Assembly (NCBI GenBank): GCA_001771055.1
Contig: MESS01000155.1
Span: 8,875-23,888, forward strand
From: Caldithrix sp. RBG_13_44_9
GTDB taxonomy: Bacteria; Calditrichota; Calditrichia; RBG-13-44-9
DNA: 15,014 bases
Direction of reading: 5' to 3'
The first letter of the stretch is position 1, and every line of letters begins with the position of its first letter. A model generated the notes under the pieces. It was not told where the DNA came from. It saw nothing but the letters and a program-made list of their open reading frames with translations, and did not search any database. This document shows positions 1 through 7,199 of this stretch, in pieces. A program made the position numbers and the translations under genes.

Positions 1-162
1 TTTACTCCCAGTACTTTATCTTTTGTTTTTCCTTTTAGTTTTTAATGTACTGCCCGCTCGGGAGCAAGAAAGAGAAAGAACGGGTTTCCCCTGCTGCTCC
101 CTGCATTTTCTTGTCGGGCCGATTCTTGAAGGATAGGTTTCTTATTGCCGACAAGCGCCTTG

Positions 163-1131
163 CTATTCACTGGTTCCAAACTCAACATCCCAATATAATG
201 GTCCGTCTTTATTAATAATCATCGTTTGCACAAAACGTATTCGCAGTTCTACTGTTTTGCGATCAGGGGGAATGGGTATTTTGGCTTCCAATTCCGCAAC
301 CTGTGCTGGCGAAGGCGGATTTGGACCACGAACCACGGCTCTGACGATGTTTTTCCCTGGGACTGTCTCATCAAATTGAACTGCTACCAAATGACTCCCT
401 ACAGAATCCTTGATTACCTCTTGAAGGGTAAATCGTGTTGATGCCTCATACAGCTGTCTAGCTACAATCCTCCGAAGGCTCGTTGTAAACAACACTGCCA
501 GCGCTAACAAAACCACAATGCTAATTACATTACCCTTCGCAAATATTAACCAGGGCTGCTCCGATGTTCGGCGCATTCGTCGGAAGCCGCTAAGCCATAG
601 CACAACGGAGGAAGCAAACTGGATGGCTACCATGTTGGTAAAAATCAGCAAGAGTGCACCAGACGCCAAAGCAAATTCGCCACGCGCGAACAGAATACCG
701 CTTGCGGTTAGCGGCGGGACCAAAGCCACCGCAATGGCGACACCTACGACAGCAATACTCAAACGTGGAGAAATGGTGGCGTAGGCGCCAGCTGCTCCAC
801 CTGCCAACGCAACCATCAAATCCAACAAATTGGGAGCGGTGCGCACCATAATCTCATTCGTGATAGGCATATCTTTGTGGATAGTGCCTATAATAAACGC
901 AGTAACCATAACCCCCATGGCACCCGCAAGCAACGAGGTTAGACTTTTCAAGAGTAACTTCACATCAATGTCCACCAAAGCCAACGAAACTCCCACGATT
1001 GGCCCCAGGAGCATTGCAACAATCATTGCACTAATGACGACAGCAGGACTATTGGCAAACAGACCGTAAGTGGCAATTGTAGCGGCCAAGACGTTCATCA
1101 GCATATATGGGATACTTAAGAACCGCGCCAT
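163..1131 (-). CDS. DUF389 family integral membrane protein
   Basis: This 322-aa protein has the DUF389 hydrophobic core in its first two thirds. The family hallmark NSPAVVISAMIVAMLLGPI is at about residues 27-45, a glycine/alanine-rich helix (GGAAGAYATISPRLS) at about 111-125, and a proline-containing helix (VALVPPLTASG) at about 135-145. I count roughly six membrane helices up to residue 220. A soluble C-terminal domain of about 100 residues follows. The biochemical role of DUF389 is unknown; it is an inner-membrane family, and a transport role would be a guess. ATG 1131 is the only ATG in frame before an upstream stop, but I see no clear ribosome binding site, so an alternative start is possible. 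Many relatives carry the soluble domain at the N-terminus, so the order here is the less common one. It lies downstream of decayed gene remnants and is probably transcribed separately. Confidence 0.85.
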   Translation of the reverse strand: MARFLSIPYMLMNVLAATIATYGLFANSPAVVISAMIVAMLLGPIVGVSLALVDIDVKLLLKSLTSLLAGAMGVMVTAFIIGTIHKDMPITNEIMVRTAPNLLDLMVALAGGAAGAYATISPRLSIAVVGVAIAVALVPPLTASGILFARGEFALASGALLLIFTNMVAIQFASSVVLWLSGFRRMRRTSEQPWLIFAKGNVISIVVLLALAVLFTTSLRRIVARQLYEASTRFTLQEVIKDSVGSHLVAVQFDETVPGKNIVRAVVRGPNPPSPAQVAELEAKIPIPPDRKTVELRIRFVQTMIINKDGPLYWDVEFGTSE

Positions 1132-1362
1132 TGCGTATGTTTTCTCGTACAGAGTCCCTGTGTTGCTTCTTTGAAACTATGACAGTTTTGGTCATTACCT
1201 TTCTCCCATCGGTTATACTAAACCAAATTGACTGGGCATTTCGGAATGGCTTAGCGGTGTTGCGCTCTAGCCGCCCAAAAAAAACAATGCAATTTTTAGC
1301 AACATAACTTTATCTTATAAATCAGATTTGTTTATTATTCCACTTTTAAGAGCAACTTGGTT

Positions 1363-1476
1363 TTGAAAAGCTATATCCTTAACCACATCCAAACGCCTAC
1401 ATCTTCCCCACAATTCATCTTCCTTAGCTTTTTGGTAAAACTAACCATCGTCAGTCAGGACGGCGAATTTTTAAAG
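1363..1476 (-). pseudogene. CsbD-family gene remnant (3' half only)
   Basis: Read on the minus strand, positions 1470-1399 give KFAVLTDDG, a TAG stop, then FYQKAKEDELWGR. This aligns with the CsbD pseudogene at 2427-2585 (KFANLTDDDLLYKEGPEEELLGR) and with the intact CsbD gene at 7200-7385. The 5' half is missing: directly upstream the sequence switches to a remnant of a beta-barrel gene. No start codon remains and the in-frame TAG rules out a functional product. The 3' boundary is approximate because the sequence diverges after the GR motif. Confidence 0.75.
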
Positions 1477-1485
1477 GAGTCATTC

Positions 1486-1696
1486 GCATATTTTTCCTCA
1501 TGATAGTTGATGGATGTTTCGACACCAAGAGACGGCATAAATTTCAACCGCTAGGCTACTCCACCAATAAATGATCCCTTGTCAGCATCCCCAGCTTTAT
1601 TATAGCCAACCTGCGGTCCGAAACTAAAGTTCTGTGCATTCACCTGGGAGCCATTAACATGATTAGCCCCATTAGCAGTAACGTGTTCTTCTACAT
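1486..1696 (-). pseudogene. Outer-membrane beta-barrel gene remnant (5' part)
   Basis: This is a decayed paralogue of the intact gene at 3670-4212 and covers its first ~75 codons. The match includes the signal peptide (NTLLLMGLI versus KTLLLMGLI), FSFGPQVGY, DADKG, GGVA-RLK and LGV-ETSINY. Three lesions are visible. Codon 2 (Trp in the intact gene) is TAG at 1691-1693. One base is lost near the end of the signal peptide, where GCTACCCAG in the intact gene has become GCTCCCAG. A second Trp codon is TAG at 1551-1553. After the EEKY motif the homology ends and the sequence continues as a CsbD remnant, so a deletion or recombination joined two genes. Confidence 0.88.
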
Positions 1697-1747
1697 AAAA
1701 TTACTTCCAATTCACAAATAAATTCCAAACATAATGCGGTAATGTTC

Positions 1748-2422
1748 CTACTTGACGACAATTTCAAACAAAACTCGCATGTTAGCCATCGCTTCCTTTG
1801 AGTGAATGTCACCCGGTGCCACTTCATACACTGCCGGTTTTGTTCTGCCGTATCCGATGGTAGTAATTCTCTCAGGCGCAATCCCTTTTTCGATCAGATA
1901 GTCCATGACTGCATTGGCTCTTTTTTCGCTTAATTTTTGATTGCTTTCTTCCGTGCCTTGAGCCGAGGTATATCCAGCCATACGGACCTTCATCTTGGGG
2001 TTTTCTTTCAGGATCTGCACATCCTTATTCAGCAGCGTCTTCGCTTCATTGGTAAGAGTCGAATTATTGTAATCGAAATGCGTGTCCCCGAAGGCGACTA
2101 CTTCCTCATCGGACTTCTGGTCAAGCACAAGCATCATGACTTTCAGATCAGAAAGGCTCTTTTCGGATAGTTCCATTTTAGGGTTATGCCTGAACAGCAT
2201 AATTAAAAGGATCACCACGATGGCGCATAATATTCCAACAATAGCAAGAAGAATATTTTGCATCTGCTTCCTGTGCTCTAACCTGGATCGTTTTCCCGTT
2301 TGCCTTTCCGCTTCAAGCCAATCAACAAAATCATTGCCGTCCTTAAAGCCGTGTTTCTCGTAGAGCTCATACGCCTTGCTTTTTATTTCCTTATTTTCTT
2401 CATTCAACTCTTTCTGCATCAT
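1748..2422 (-). CDS. DUF2934-like N-terminus, TM helix and OmpA domain protein
   Basis: The protein is 224 aa. Residues ~14-40 (AYELYEKHGFKDGNDFVDWLEAE) match the short DUF2934 pattern of Tyr, Leu, Gly, Trp and Glu. One transmembrane helix follows at ~57-77, with no signal-peptidase site, so it should be an inner-membrane anchor with a periplasmic C-terminus, as in MotB-like proteins. The OmpA/MotB domain covers ~108-224 (THFDYNNSTLTNEAKTLL, then NQKLSEKRANAVMDYL). The usual GHTD motif reads GYTS (150-153), so the Asp that contacts peptidoglycan in OmpA is replaced by Ser, while the partner Arg in SEKRA is kept. Peptidoglycan binding may therefore be weak or altered. GAGG lies 7 nt upstream of ATG 2422, inside the tail of the CsbD pseudogene. 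It could have formed an operon with CsbD. Confidence 0.88.
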   Translation of the reverse strand: MMQKELNEENKEIKSKAYELYEKHGFKDGNDFVDWLEAERQTGKRSRLEHRKQMQNILLAIVGILCAIVVILLIMLFRHNPKMELSEKSLSDLKVMMLVLDQKSDEEVVAFGDTHFDYNNSTLTNEAKTLLNKDVQILKENPKMKVRMAGYTSAQGTEESNQKLSEKRANAVMDYLIEKGIAPERITTIGYGRTKPAVYEVAPGDIHSKEAMANMRVLFEIVVK

Positions 2423-2426
2423 TTTG

Positions 2427-2585
2427 TCACCTCTCGTTTAAAATTTTAAATTGCTGCAGTCTTCCCAACAATTCTTCTTCCGGACCTTCTTTGTAAAGCA
2501 AATCATCGTCTGTCAAATTGGCGAATTTTTGTTTGAGCTTACCTGCGACCTCATTCCAGTTTCACTTAATGTTGAGCTTGTTCAT
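2427..2585 (-). pseudogene. CsbD-family gene with premature stop
   Basis: From ATG 2585 the frame reads MNKLNIK, then TGA at 2562-2564, then NWNEVAGKLKQKFANLTDDD and on to LLGRLQ, which is clearly a CsbD-like protein. At the stop position CsbD proteins normally carry Gly (compare MGNWNETAG in the intact copy at 7200-7385), so one GGA to TGA change would explain it. The C-terminus is also lost: after GRLQ the frame runs into unrelated sequence and ends at TGA 2427-2429, five bases before the OmpA-domain gene. A purine-rich stretch (AGAAAGGGG) is still present before the start. No good internal start would rescue a useful product. The remaining 3' end supplies the ribosome binding site of the next gene. 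Confidence 0.82.
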
Positions 2586-2691
2586 TTGAATCCCCTTTCT
2601 CTTAGAAGATTCGACATTACCTGATTTCAACTGATTCCAACTTCAAATTTCAAATTACCGCATATAGCAGCCGACAGGCGACGCTGGTACA

Positions 2692-2913
2692 CTACGACTT
2701 TTTTCTTCCAACGATAACCATTACAATTCCGCCGGCAAGCGCCAATCCGCCTAAGAGAGGTGACAACGGGATGGTCTTCTGGGTGTCGGCGCTGGCTTGG
2801 AAGGGGCCAATTTCAATGATCTTCTCGCGGGTGGTGTAGGTGATGCCTTGGTAGGCAAGAGCCCCGATGCCGAGGACGATGAGAATAATTCCGATAATCA
2901 TAATTGGTTTCAT
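2692..2913 (-). CDS. Small two-helix membrane protein
   Basis: This 73-aa protein has two hydrophobic helices (residues ~3-20 and ~52-69) joined by a polar loop containing TYTTREKIIEIGPFQA and KKTIPLSPLLGG-like residues. It ends in a basic tail (GRKKS) that favours a cytoplasmic C-terminus. Similar short proteins are common in Bacteroidota and Proteobacteria as uncharacterised or DUF-type membrane proteins; I do not assign a named family. The start at 2913 is preceded by AGGAGG about 7 nt upstream (CTAAGGAGGCTAAACAC). It follows the 49-aa lmo0937-type gene by 44 nt, so the two are probably co-transcribed. Confidence 0.8.
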   Translation of the reverse strand: MKPIMIIGIILIVLGIGALAYQGITYTTREKIIEIGPFQASADTQKTIPLSPLLGGLALAGGIVMVIVGRKKS

Positions 2914-2957
2914 GTGTTTAGCCTCCTTAGTTTGAGAAATTTTGCGAGTGCAAACGG

Positions 2958-3107
2958 CTATACCGATTTGCGTCCTTTATAAACTCTGACCAGCATCACG
3001 ACGATGGCGATCACCAGCAGAACATGAATGAAGCCGCCCACCGTGTGGCCGCTGAACAATGCCAGCAGCCACAAAACCAAAAGAATCACAAAGATGGTCC
3101 AAAGCAT
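2958..3107 (-). CDS. lmo0937-type small membrane protein
   Basis: This 49-aa ORF begins MLWTIFVILLVLWLLALFSG, continues HTVGGFIHVLLVIAIVVMLV and ends with RVYKGRKSV. The Leu/Trp-rich first helix, the central Gly-Gly-Phe-Ile-His segment, the second helix and the basic tail are the pattern of the lmo0937 family. These are tiny stress-associated membrane proteins of unknown biochemical function. AGGAG lies 7 nt upstream of ATG 3107, which strongly supports the start. It lies between the 121-aa soluble protein gene and the 73-aa membrane protein gene on the same strand and is probably part of one operon (3574 to 2692). Confidence 0.88.
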   Translation of the reverse strand: MLWTIFVILLVLWLLALFSGHTVGGFIHVLLVIAIVVMLVRVYKGRKSV

Positions 3108-3208
3108 GTTTGGCTCCTTTCTGACGACTGTCTCGCCTAATTTTTATGAATTATAAGCAAAACAACCCCGATCATGGCCTTATTGGATTTACCATCCTCT
3201 GTGTCGAG

Positions 3209-3574
3209 CTAAACCGTTCTCTTGGCCTTGACATCAGGGGGACTTGTAGCCTGGTCTGTTTTGGGCTGCGGAACGGATCCTTTCTTGATCACATCGATCT
3301 CCAGTTCCTCGTCTTTGATGAATTGTTTGAGCTGGTTAACCTTTTCGACCAAACTTTTCACCTTCGGGTTCTGCCGGATATCCCCTTTTATCTCTTTGGT
3401 GATCTGGTTGTAGACTTCGATGCCCAGTTCCTGAAACGTGTCGTTCAGGGAGTTATTACTGTTCATCATGTCCAACTTGACCTTCCCGATCTTAAAGTAT
3501 TTCTTGGTCGTGGCCGCCGCGTCGGACAGTTCACCCTTCACGGTCTTCTTGACATTCTCCCAATTCGATGGCAT
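3209..3574 (-). CDS. Small hydrophilic, probably helical protein of unknown function
   Basis: The protein is 121 aa, with no signal peptide or membrane helix. It starts MPSNWENVKKTVKGELSDAA and is rich in Lys, Glu and Asp. Regular hydrophobic spacing through VKSLVEKVNQLKQFIKDEELEI (about 73-94) suggests a helical or coiled-coil segment. A low-complexity Pro/Lys tail follows. Short proteins of this shape (WDNVKK start, YTKIGKLK-like segment, ELG core) are common and uncharacterised in FCB-group genomes, sometimes next to YtxH-like or CsbD genes. I know no defined function. GAGGAG lies 9 nt upstream of ATG 3574. It is the first gene after the hairpin at 3627-3662 and probably heads the small-protein operon. 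Confidence 0.75.
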   Translation of the reverse strand: MPSNWENVKKTVKGELSDAAATTKKYFKIGKVKLDMMNSNNSLNDTFQELGIEVYNQITKEIKGDIRQNPKVKSLVEKVNQLKQFIKDEELEIDVIKKGSVPQPKTDQATSPPDVKAKRTV

Positions 3575-3626
3575 AGGTGTGTACTCCTCACTAAAAAATG
3601 GGTAACTATTTTTTAGGCACTAGAAG

Positions 3627-3662
3627 CAAAGCTGAGTGGACTTTCAGGTCCACTCAGCTTTG
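3627..3662 (-). terminator. Strong hairpin after the beta-barrel gene
   Basis: Perfect 15-bp arms (CAAAGCTGAGTGGAC and its complement) flank a 6-nt loop, starting 8 nt past the stop of the gene at 3670-4212. Neither strand has a long T-run directly after the stem, so it may be a weak terminator, a processing site or a 3'-end stabiliser rather than a classical intrinsic terminator. Confidence 0.6.
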
Positions 3663-3669
3663 TGAGTGA

Positions 3670-4212
3670 TTACATAACGTACTGCAATCCGACCATGATG
3701 ACATAGAAGTTGCTTTTCAGGTCACCGCTGCCCGGGATTTCTTGAAAATCATAATTCAGAAAGACATAACGAATGTCACCGGTCAATTTGAATTTTGGAC
3801 CGACGGGCAGTTCCACCCCGCCGCCAAAATGCCAGCCAACTTTCTGTGTGGTCTTGTCTTCAAGAAAGGGTAACTTGCTCTGGTCATAATCGAAAGTCAC
3901 GCTGTACCAGCCCATGCCAATGGCTCCGTACACAAAGGGGAGCGGATAAATCAATCCGGTTAACATTATCGGCCAGCTACGAACCGTCAAAGCATCATCC
4001 CCATATTTTTCCTGACGATAGTTGATGGATGCTTCGACACCAAGAGCCGGCATCAATTTCAACCGCCAGGCTACTCCACCCATAAATGCCCCTTTGTCGG
4101 CATCCGAAGCTTTATAATAACCAACCTGTGGGCCGAAACTAAAGCTCTGTGCATTCACCTGGGTAGCTATCAACGAGATCAGCCCCATTAACAGTAACGT
4201 TTTCTTCCACAT
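3670..4212 (-). CDS. Outer-membrane beta-barrel protein (short porin-like)
   Basis: The protein is 180 aa. It begins with a clear Sec signal peptide (MWKKTLLLMGLISLIATQVNA, cleavage before QSFSFG). The mature part of about 160 residues alternates polar and hydrophobic positions in strands such as GPQVGYY, LGVEASINYRQ, VYGAIGMGWYSV, KLTGDIRYVFLNY and FYVIMVGLQYVM. It ends in an aromatic/hydrophobic strand, as small 8-stranded outer-membrane barrels do. Ligand and function are unknown. An in-frame upstream ATG at 4272 exists, but GGAGG 8 nt before ATG 4212 and the signal peptide fix the start here. A decayed paralogue lies at 1486-1696. The gene follows the AsmA-like gene with a 96-nt gap and ends just before a strong hairpin. 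Confidence 0.85.
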   Translation of the reverse strand: MWKKTLLLMGLISLIATQVNAQSFSFGPQVGYYKASDADKGAFMGGVAWRLKLMPALGVEASINYRQEKYGDDALTVRSWPIMLTGLIYPLPFVYGAIGMGWYSVTFDYDQSKLPFLEDKTTQKVGWHFGGGVELPVGPKFKLTGDIRYVFLNYDFQEIPGSGDLKSNFYVIMVGLQYVM

Positions 4213-4251
4213 AAAATTTCCTCCATTAAATTTATGAATGATTGTTTTTTT

Positions 4252-4269
4252 ATGGGGCGCACACCCCAT
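4252..4269. other. Short GC-rich hairpin upstream of beta-barrel gene
   Basis: ATGGGG and CCCCAT flank a 6-nt loop in an AT-rich gap between the AsmA-like gene and the beta-barrel gene. On the minus strand it is followed by seven A residues, so it is not an intrinsic terminator in the direction of transcription. It could sit in the leader of the barrel mRNA. Confidence 0.4.
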
Positions 4270-4308
4270 CAAATAAATTTTTAGTGCAAAAATTGGTTCA
4301 ACTTTACT

Positions 4309-6822
4309 TTATTTCTTTTTAAAAAAGTTTTTTAACTGTTCCAATCGAAGTCTTTGTTTTTCAATTTCCGTTCTTACGGTATCCGGGAGGATAACTTTTT
4401 GTTTCAGTATTTCTTCTTGGGCAATATCGATCAATTTAGCGGTCGCTCCTTTTAGAATGTCTCTCCCTGCTACCTTCACCTCTGGTTGGTCAATTGTTCC
4501 TTTGAATGAAACATCGAGTACAACATAATCCTCTGGTAGAAGATCTAATTTTTTGTTGAAAATATTGTTGATTATAACATTGGTTTGGTTATTCAGTTCT
4601 TTGGCAGGAATTTTTAGTTTCATTAAATAATCCATCGACCTGTCGATACCGTTGGAACCGGCTACTATGAACTCGGTATTCTCGATCTTAAAATTCAAAG
4701 GAGCTAAATTGAATCGTCCTTCTCGGATCGTATAAGAAGGTTCGATGTTTTCAACGATCAACTTTCTTAATTTTTCCATTTTCAAGATATCTGCCAACAC
4801 CTCAAGCGGCTTAAAATTTTCGACCAACACTTTTTGAATAATTAATGAACCACTACTATTAATCGTGCGAAAAACCGGGGTTAGTGTTGAGTCAAAATCG
4901 GTAACCAGCTCCAGATTTGCAGCGAAATTTCCCTGAATACTTTTTGCCACCGGCACAAATTTTTGCACAGTCAGAAAATTCTGAAAAGCCTCAGCGATAC
5001 TGAAATTACTTATCTGCAAACCAAAGAACGAATGAGCTGGGGTGTCTTTTAGTTTACTATAGGTTCCATTGGTGATCAGAGAGCCATTGAGTACATTTAT
5101 ATTTAAGTCTATCAAATGGAGTATTTTGTCTTTGAGGGCCAACATTCCGGATACATTAGTTGTTTTCAATTTACCAACTAATACTTCTTTAAAAGTTGAA
5201 TTCAAGATAAAATCAATTTTTGCTGGCAACTCAATTGCGGTGAGTTGTAGACTCGGACTTTCCAGCCAGGGATTTAAATCAAAAAAGGTTGAATTGACAG
5301 TCAAATTTCCTTTTAAGGTTTGACCTTTTAGTAAATAAGGTAAGACGTTATCCAGCGAACCGGTTGCATAAATATCGCCCTTTCCCAATAAAGCTTGAAA
5401 ATTATTGAGACTGACTTTTTTGGGCTTAAATTCAAGATTCGCTTGCTGAACCGTAACTTTTACTGGCACCGCCGGTCCACTATAATTTATATCTTTGCAT
5501 GAAAGATTACCATTGGCCTGATATCTGTCGTATTGATTATTCTGAATGCTGGATAAATTTCCCTCAACGGAAAGATCGGATGAAATGATACCTGACAAGT
5601 TCATGCCTTCCGCAGAAGGCATGATATTCTTGATGTCGAGTAAATTGAGATTGCCCCAGGCAGTCGCAGAAAAATAAGGATCAGATATCGGCGTTTTGAC
5701 ATGAAGGGTCATATCAAGAGGCTCTTGATTAATTTCTGCGTGAAAATTTTTAAGATCAATTAAGGTGTTATCCAGAATTCCACCTGGATTATGAATAAGC
5801 AAATCCAAATTTATCTGATTTACTTGAGAAGGTGCTTGGGAATATTGAAACATGCCATCATTAATAGACAATTGGAGTTGAAAAGCCGGGAAGTGGTCTT
5901 TTGTATAAACGCCCTCGAGGTAACCCTGAAGTGCTGCTTGTCCCGAGGTTTTGATGTCAGCTAAGTTTTTTTGGTAAATGGCAGGAATCAAAGAAAGTAT
6001 GCTTTTTAAATCATTTTGATTGGTTTTAAATTTTAAATCAGTTACCAGCTCTTCTCCTGTTATCTTTACAAATCCAGCAAATGAGACTATCAATTGATTG
6101 AGCTGTAATTCGTTTTCCTTAAATGTAAATATTTTATCCTTTGCATTGACATCAATATCAGCTTTAAGCTGCGTCTTTATTTTGGTCAAATAATTGATCC
6201 CAGCAAGACCAACTGACAATTCATTGATTTTCGTAAAGGTGAGAAGTTGAAAATGATCCTGAATTAAATCTCCACTCCCTTTATGATTAACCTGGTTGGC
6301 AATAACCTGCATGCCGGAAGATTGATCGGCATAAAGAATGGTTCCATCTTTTATCTCATAATCCTGAAGCTTGAGATTGAAATTGCTTTTCGCCGGTTTC
6401 AAGGTTTCAGGCTTTTGCTCTTCCGTCTTCTTAACAATATTCCAGTTCACTGTACCATCTTTCAAAGCAGTCAGGTGAATCTGGGGTTCATCAAGCACAA
6501 TTGAAATAATTTTTACCGTTTTGCCTTTGATGAGGCTCAGCAAGTGAAGAGTGGATTTAAAAGTTGAAATCCTTACTAAGGTGTCTCCTGCAAAAAGCGG
6601 TTTGTTGATCAACGTCAGATGTTTGATATTGAGGGCTACATTCGGAAAATTTTCAAATAAATTCAAACCGATACTCTCAAAGTCCAGGGTGGCATTGATA
6701 TTTTTATTGGCTTCCTCTTTTACCAACTTTACTAGTTGTGGTTTAAAAATGATTGGAACAACCATCATGGCAGTAAAAAAAAGAAAAACCAATATCCCCA
6801 GAATAATTAATACCTTTTTCAT
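4309..6822 (-). CDS. AsmA-like protein (large envelope protein)
   Basis: The protein is 837 aa. A single N-terminal membrane helix (residues ~4-26) precedes the AsmA N-terminal pattern: VKEEANKNINATLDFESIGLNLFENFPNVALNIKHL, then GDTLVRI and the L-L-S-L-I-K-G-K segment. The long middle is made of repeated beta-strand units typical of AsmA/TamB-like, chorein-type bridges. A C-terminal AsmA-like part (about 640-800) ends in a short basic helix (LKNFFKKK). AsmA-like proteins sit in the inner membrane, span the periplasm, and are linked to phospholipid movement to the outer membrane and to outer-membrane assembly. The exact substrate here is unknown. The start at 6822 has only a weak GGA upstream. 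The length and the FPN...GDTL motifs are usual for Bacteroidota-type members. Its codons are AT-rich compared with the barrel genes at 7641-8288 and 10156-10803. Confidence 0.87.
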   Translation of the reverse strand: MKKVLIILGILVFLFFTAMMVVPIIFKPQLVKLVKEEANKNINATLDFESIGLNLFENFPNVALNIKHLTLINKPLFAGDTLVRISTFKSTLHLLSLIKGKTVKIISIVLDEPQIHLTALKDGTVNWNIVKKTEEQKPETLKPAKSNFNLKLQDYEIKDGTILYADQSSGMQVIANQVNHKGSGDLIQDHFQLLTFTKINELSVGLAGINYLTKIKTQLKADIDVNAKDKIFTFKENELQLNQLIVSFAGFVKITGEELVTDLKFKTNQNDLKSILSLIPAIYQKNLADIKTSGQAALQGYLEGVYTKDHFPAFQLQLSINDGMFQYSQAPSQVNQINLDLLIHNPGGILDNTLIDLKNFHAEINQEPLDMTLHVKTPISDPYFSATAWGNLNLLDIKNIMPSAEGMNLSGIISSDLSVEGNLSSIQNNQYDRYQANGNLSCKDINYSGPAVPVKVTVQQANLEFKPKKVSLNNFQALLGKGDIYATGSLDNVLPYLLKGQTLKGNLTVNSTFFDLNPWLESPSLQLTAIELPAKIDFILNSTFKEVLVGKLKTTNVSGMLALKDKILHLIDLNINVLNGSLITNGTYSKLKDTPAHSFFGLQISNFSIAEAFQNFLTVQKFVPVAKSIQGNFAANLELVTDFDSTLTPVFRTINSSGSLIIQKVLVENFKPLEVLADILKMEKLRKLIVENIEPSYTIREGRFNLAPLNFKIENTEFIVAGSNGIDRSMDYLMKLKIPAKELNNQTNVIINNIFNKKLDLLPEDYVVLDVSFKGTIDQPEVKVAGRDILKGATAKLIDIAQEEILKQKVILPDTVRTEIEKQRLRLEQLKNFFKKK

Positions 6823-6923
6823 AGATCCATCTTATTTTAAGATTTAGGCGCTTCGTTCCTTTATAATCCAGTTATTCCCATTTAAAAACAATATCTTGCC
6901 AAGATGCCGGAACGGTGCACATC

Positions 6924-7031
6924 TTAGAGAATTCCCTCCGTCGTATTTTTTTCCGATATTTTCCCACATCCCACTACCAATGCTGCCGCCATAAATCCTA
7001 TGGCAACCAAGTTGAAGGCTTTGAACTTCAT
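6924..7031 (-). CDS. Very small putative lipoprotein (35 aa)
   Basis: From ATG 7031 the frame reads MKFKAFNLVAIGFMAAALVVGCG and ends 12 residues later at TAA 6924-6926. It has a positively charged start, a hydrophobic stretch and a lipobox-like VVGC, so it looks like a lipoprotein signal peptide with a mature peptide of about 14 residues (KISEKNTTEGIL tail). It could be an entericidin-sized lipoprotein, or the 5' remnant of a longer gene that was lost. The ribosome binding site is weak (AAGAG about 11 nt upstream). It sits between CsbD and the AsmA-like gene on the same strand. Confidence 0.5.
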   Translation of the reverse strand: MKFKAFNLVAIGFMAAALVVGCGKISEKNTTEGIL

Positions 7032-7087
7032 AATTGTCAAACTCTTTTTTTTCAAGTTAGCCGTGTCTTTTGATTATTGCTGGTAAG

Positions 7088-7194
7088 AAACTCACGAAAG
7101 TAACTTATGCTCTGCTTACAGGCTTGCCTCTTAAAGCAAGCCATGAGTTTCGGTCTAGCCGAGAATACTAAAGAGTAACCATTCGCAGAGACCG
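7088..7194. other. Structured stretch downstream of CsbD
   Basis: Three pairings are visible: AAACTCA (7088-7094) with TGAGTTT (7144-7150), GGCTTGC (7121-7127) with GCAAGCC (7136-7142), and CGGTCT (7151-7156) with AGACCG (7189-7194). They begin 5 nt after the CsbD stop in transcription order. No clear T-run follows on the minus strand. This may be a 3' UTR structure or a small RNA; the function is unknown. Confidence 0.35.
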
Positions 7195-7199
7195 GTTCG

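Noticed and set aside
1551..1693. TAG codons at Trp positions in the barrel remnant as possible amber recoding
   Set aside because: The same remnant has a 1-nt deletion and lacks its 3' half, and a TAG in the adjacent CsbD remnant replaces Leu rather than Trp.
2562..2564. In-frame TGA at a Gly position of CsbD, as in codes where UGA means glycine
   Set aside because: Other intact genes here (for example those ending at 7641 and 9266) use TGA as the true stop, and the CsbD copy also lacks its C-terminus. Simple gene decay explains it.
4213..4272. N-terminal extension of the barrel protein from ATG 4272
   Set aside because: It would place 20 residues before a clear signal peptide and read through a hairpin; the strong ribosome binding site is before ATG 4212.
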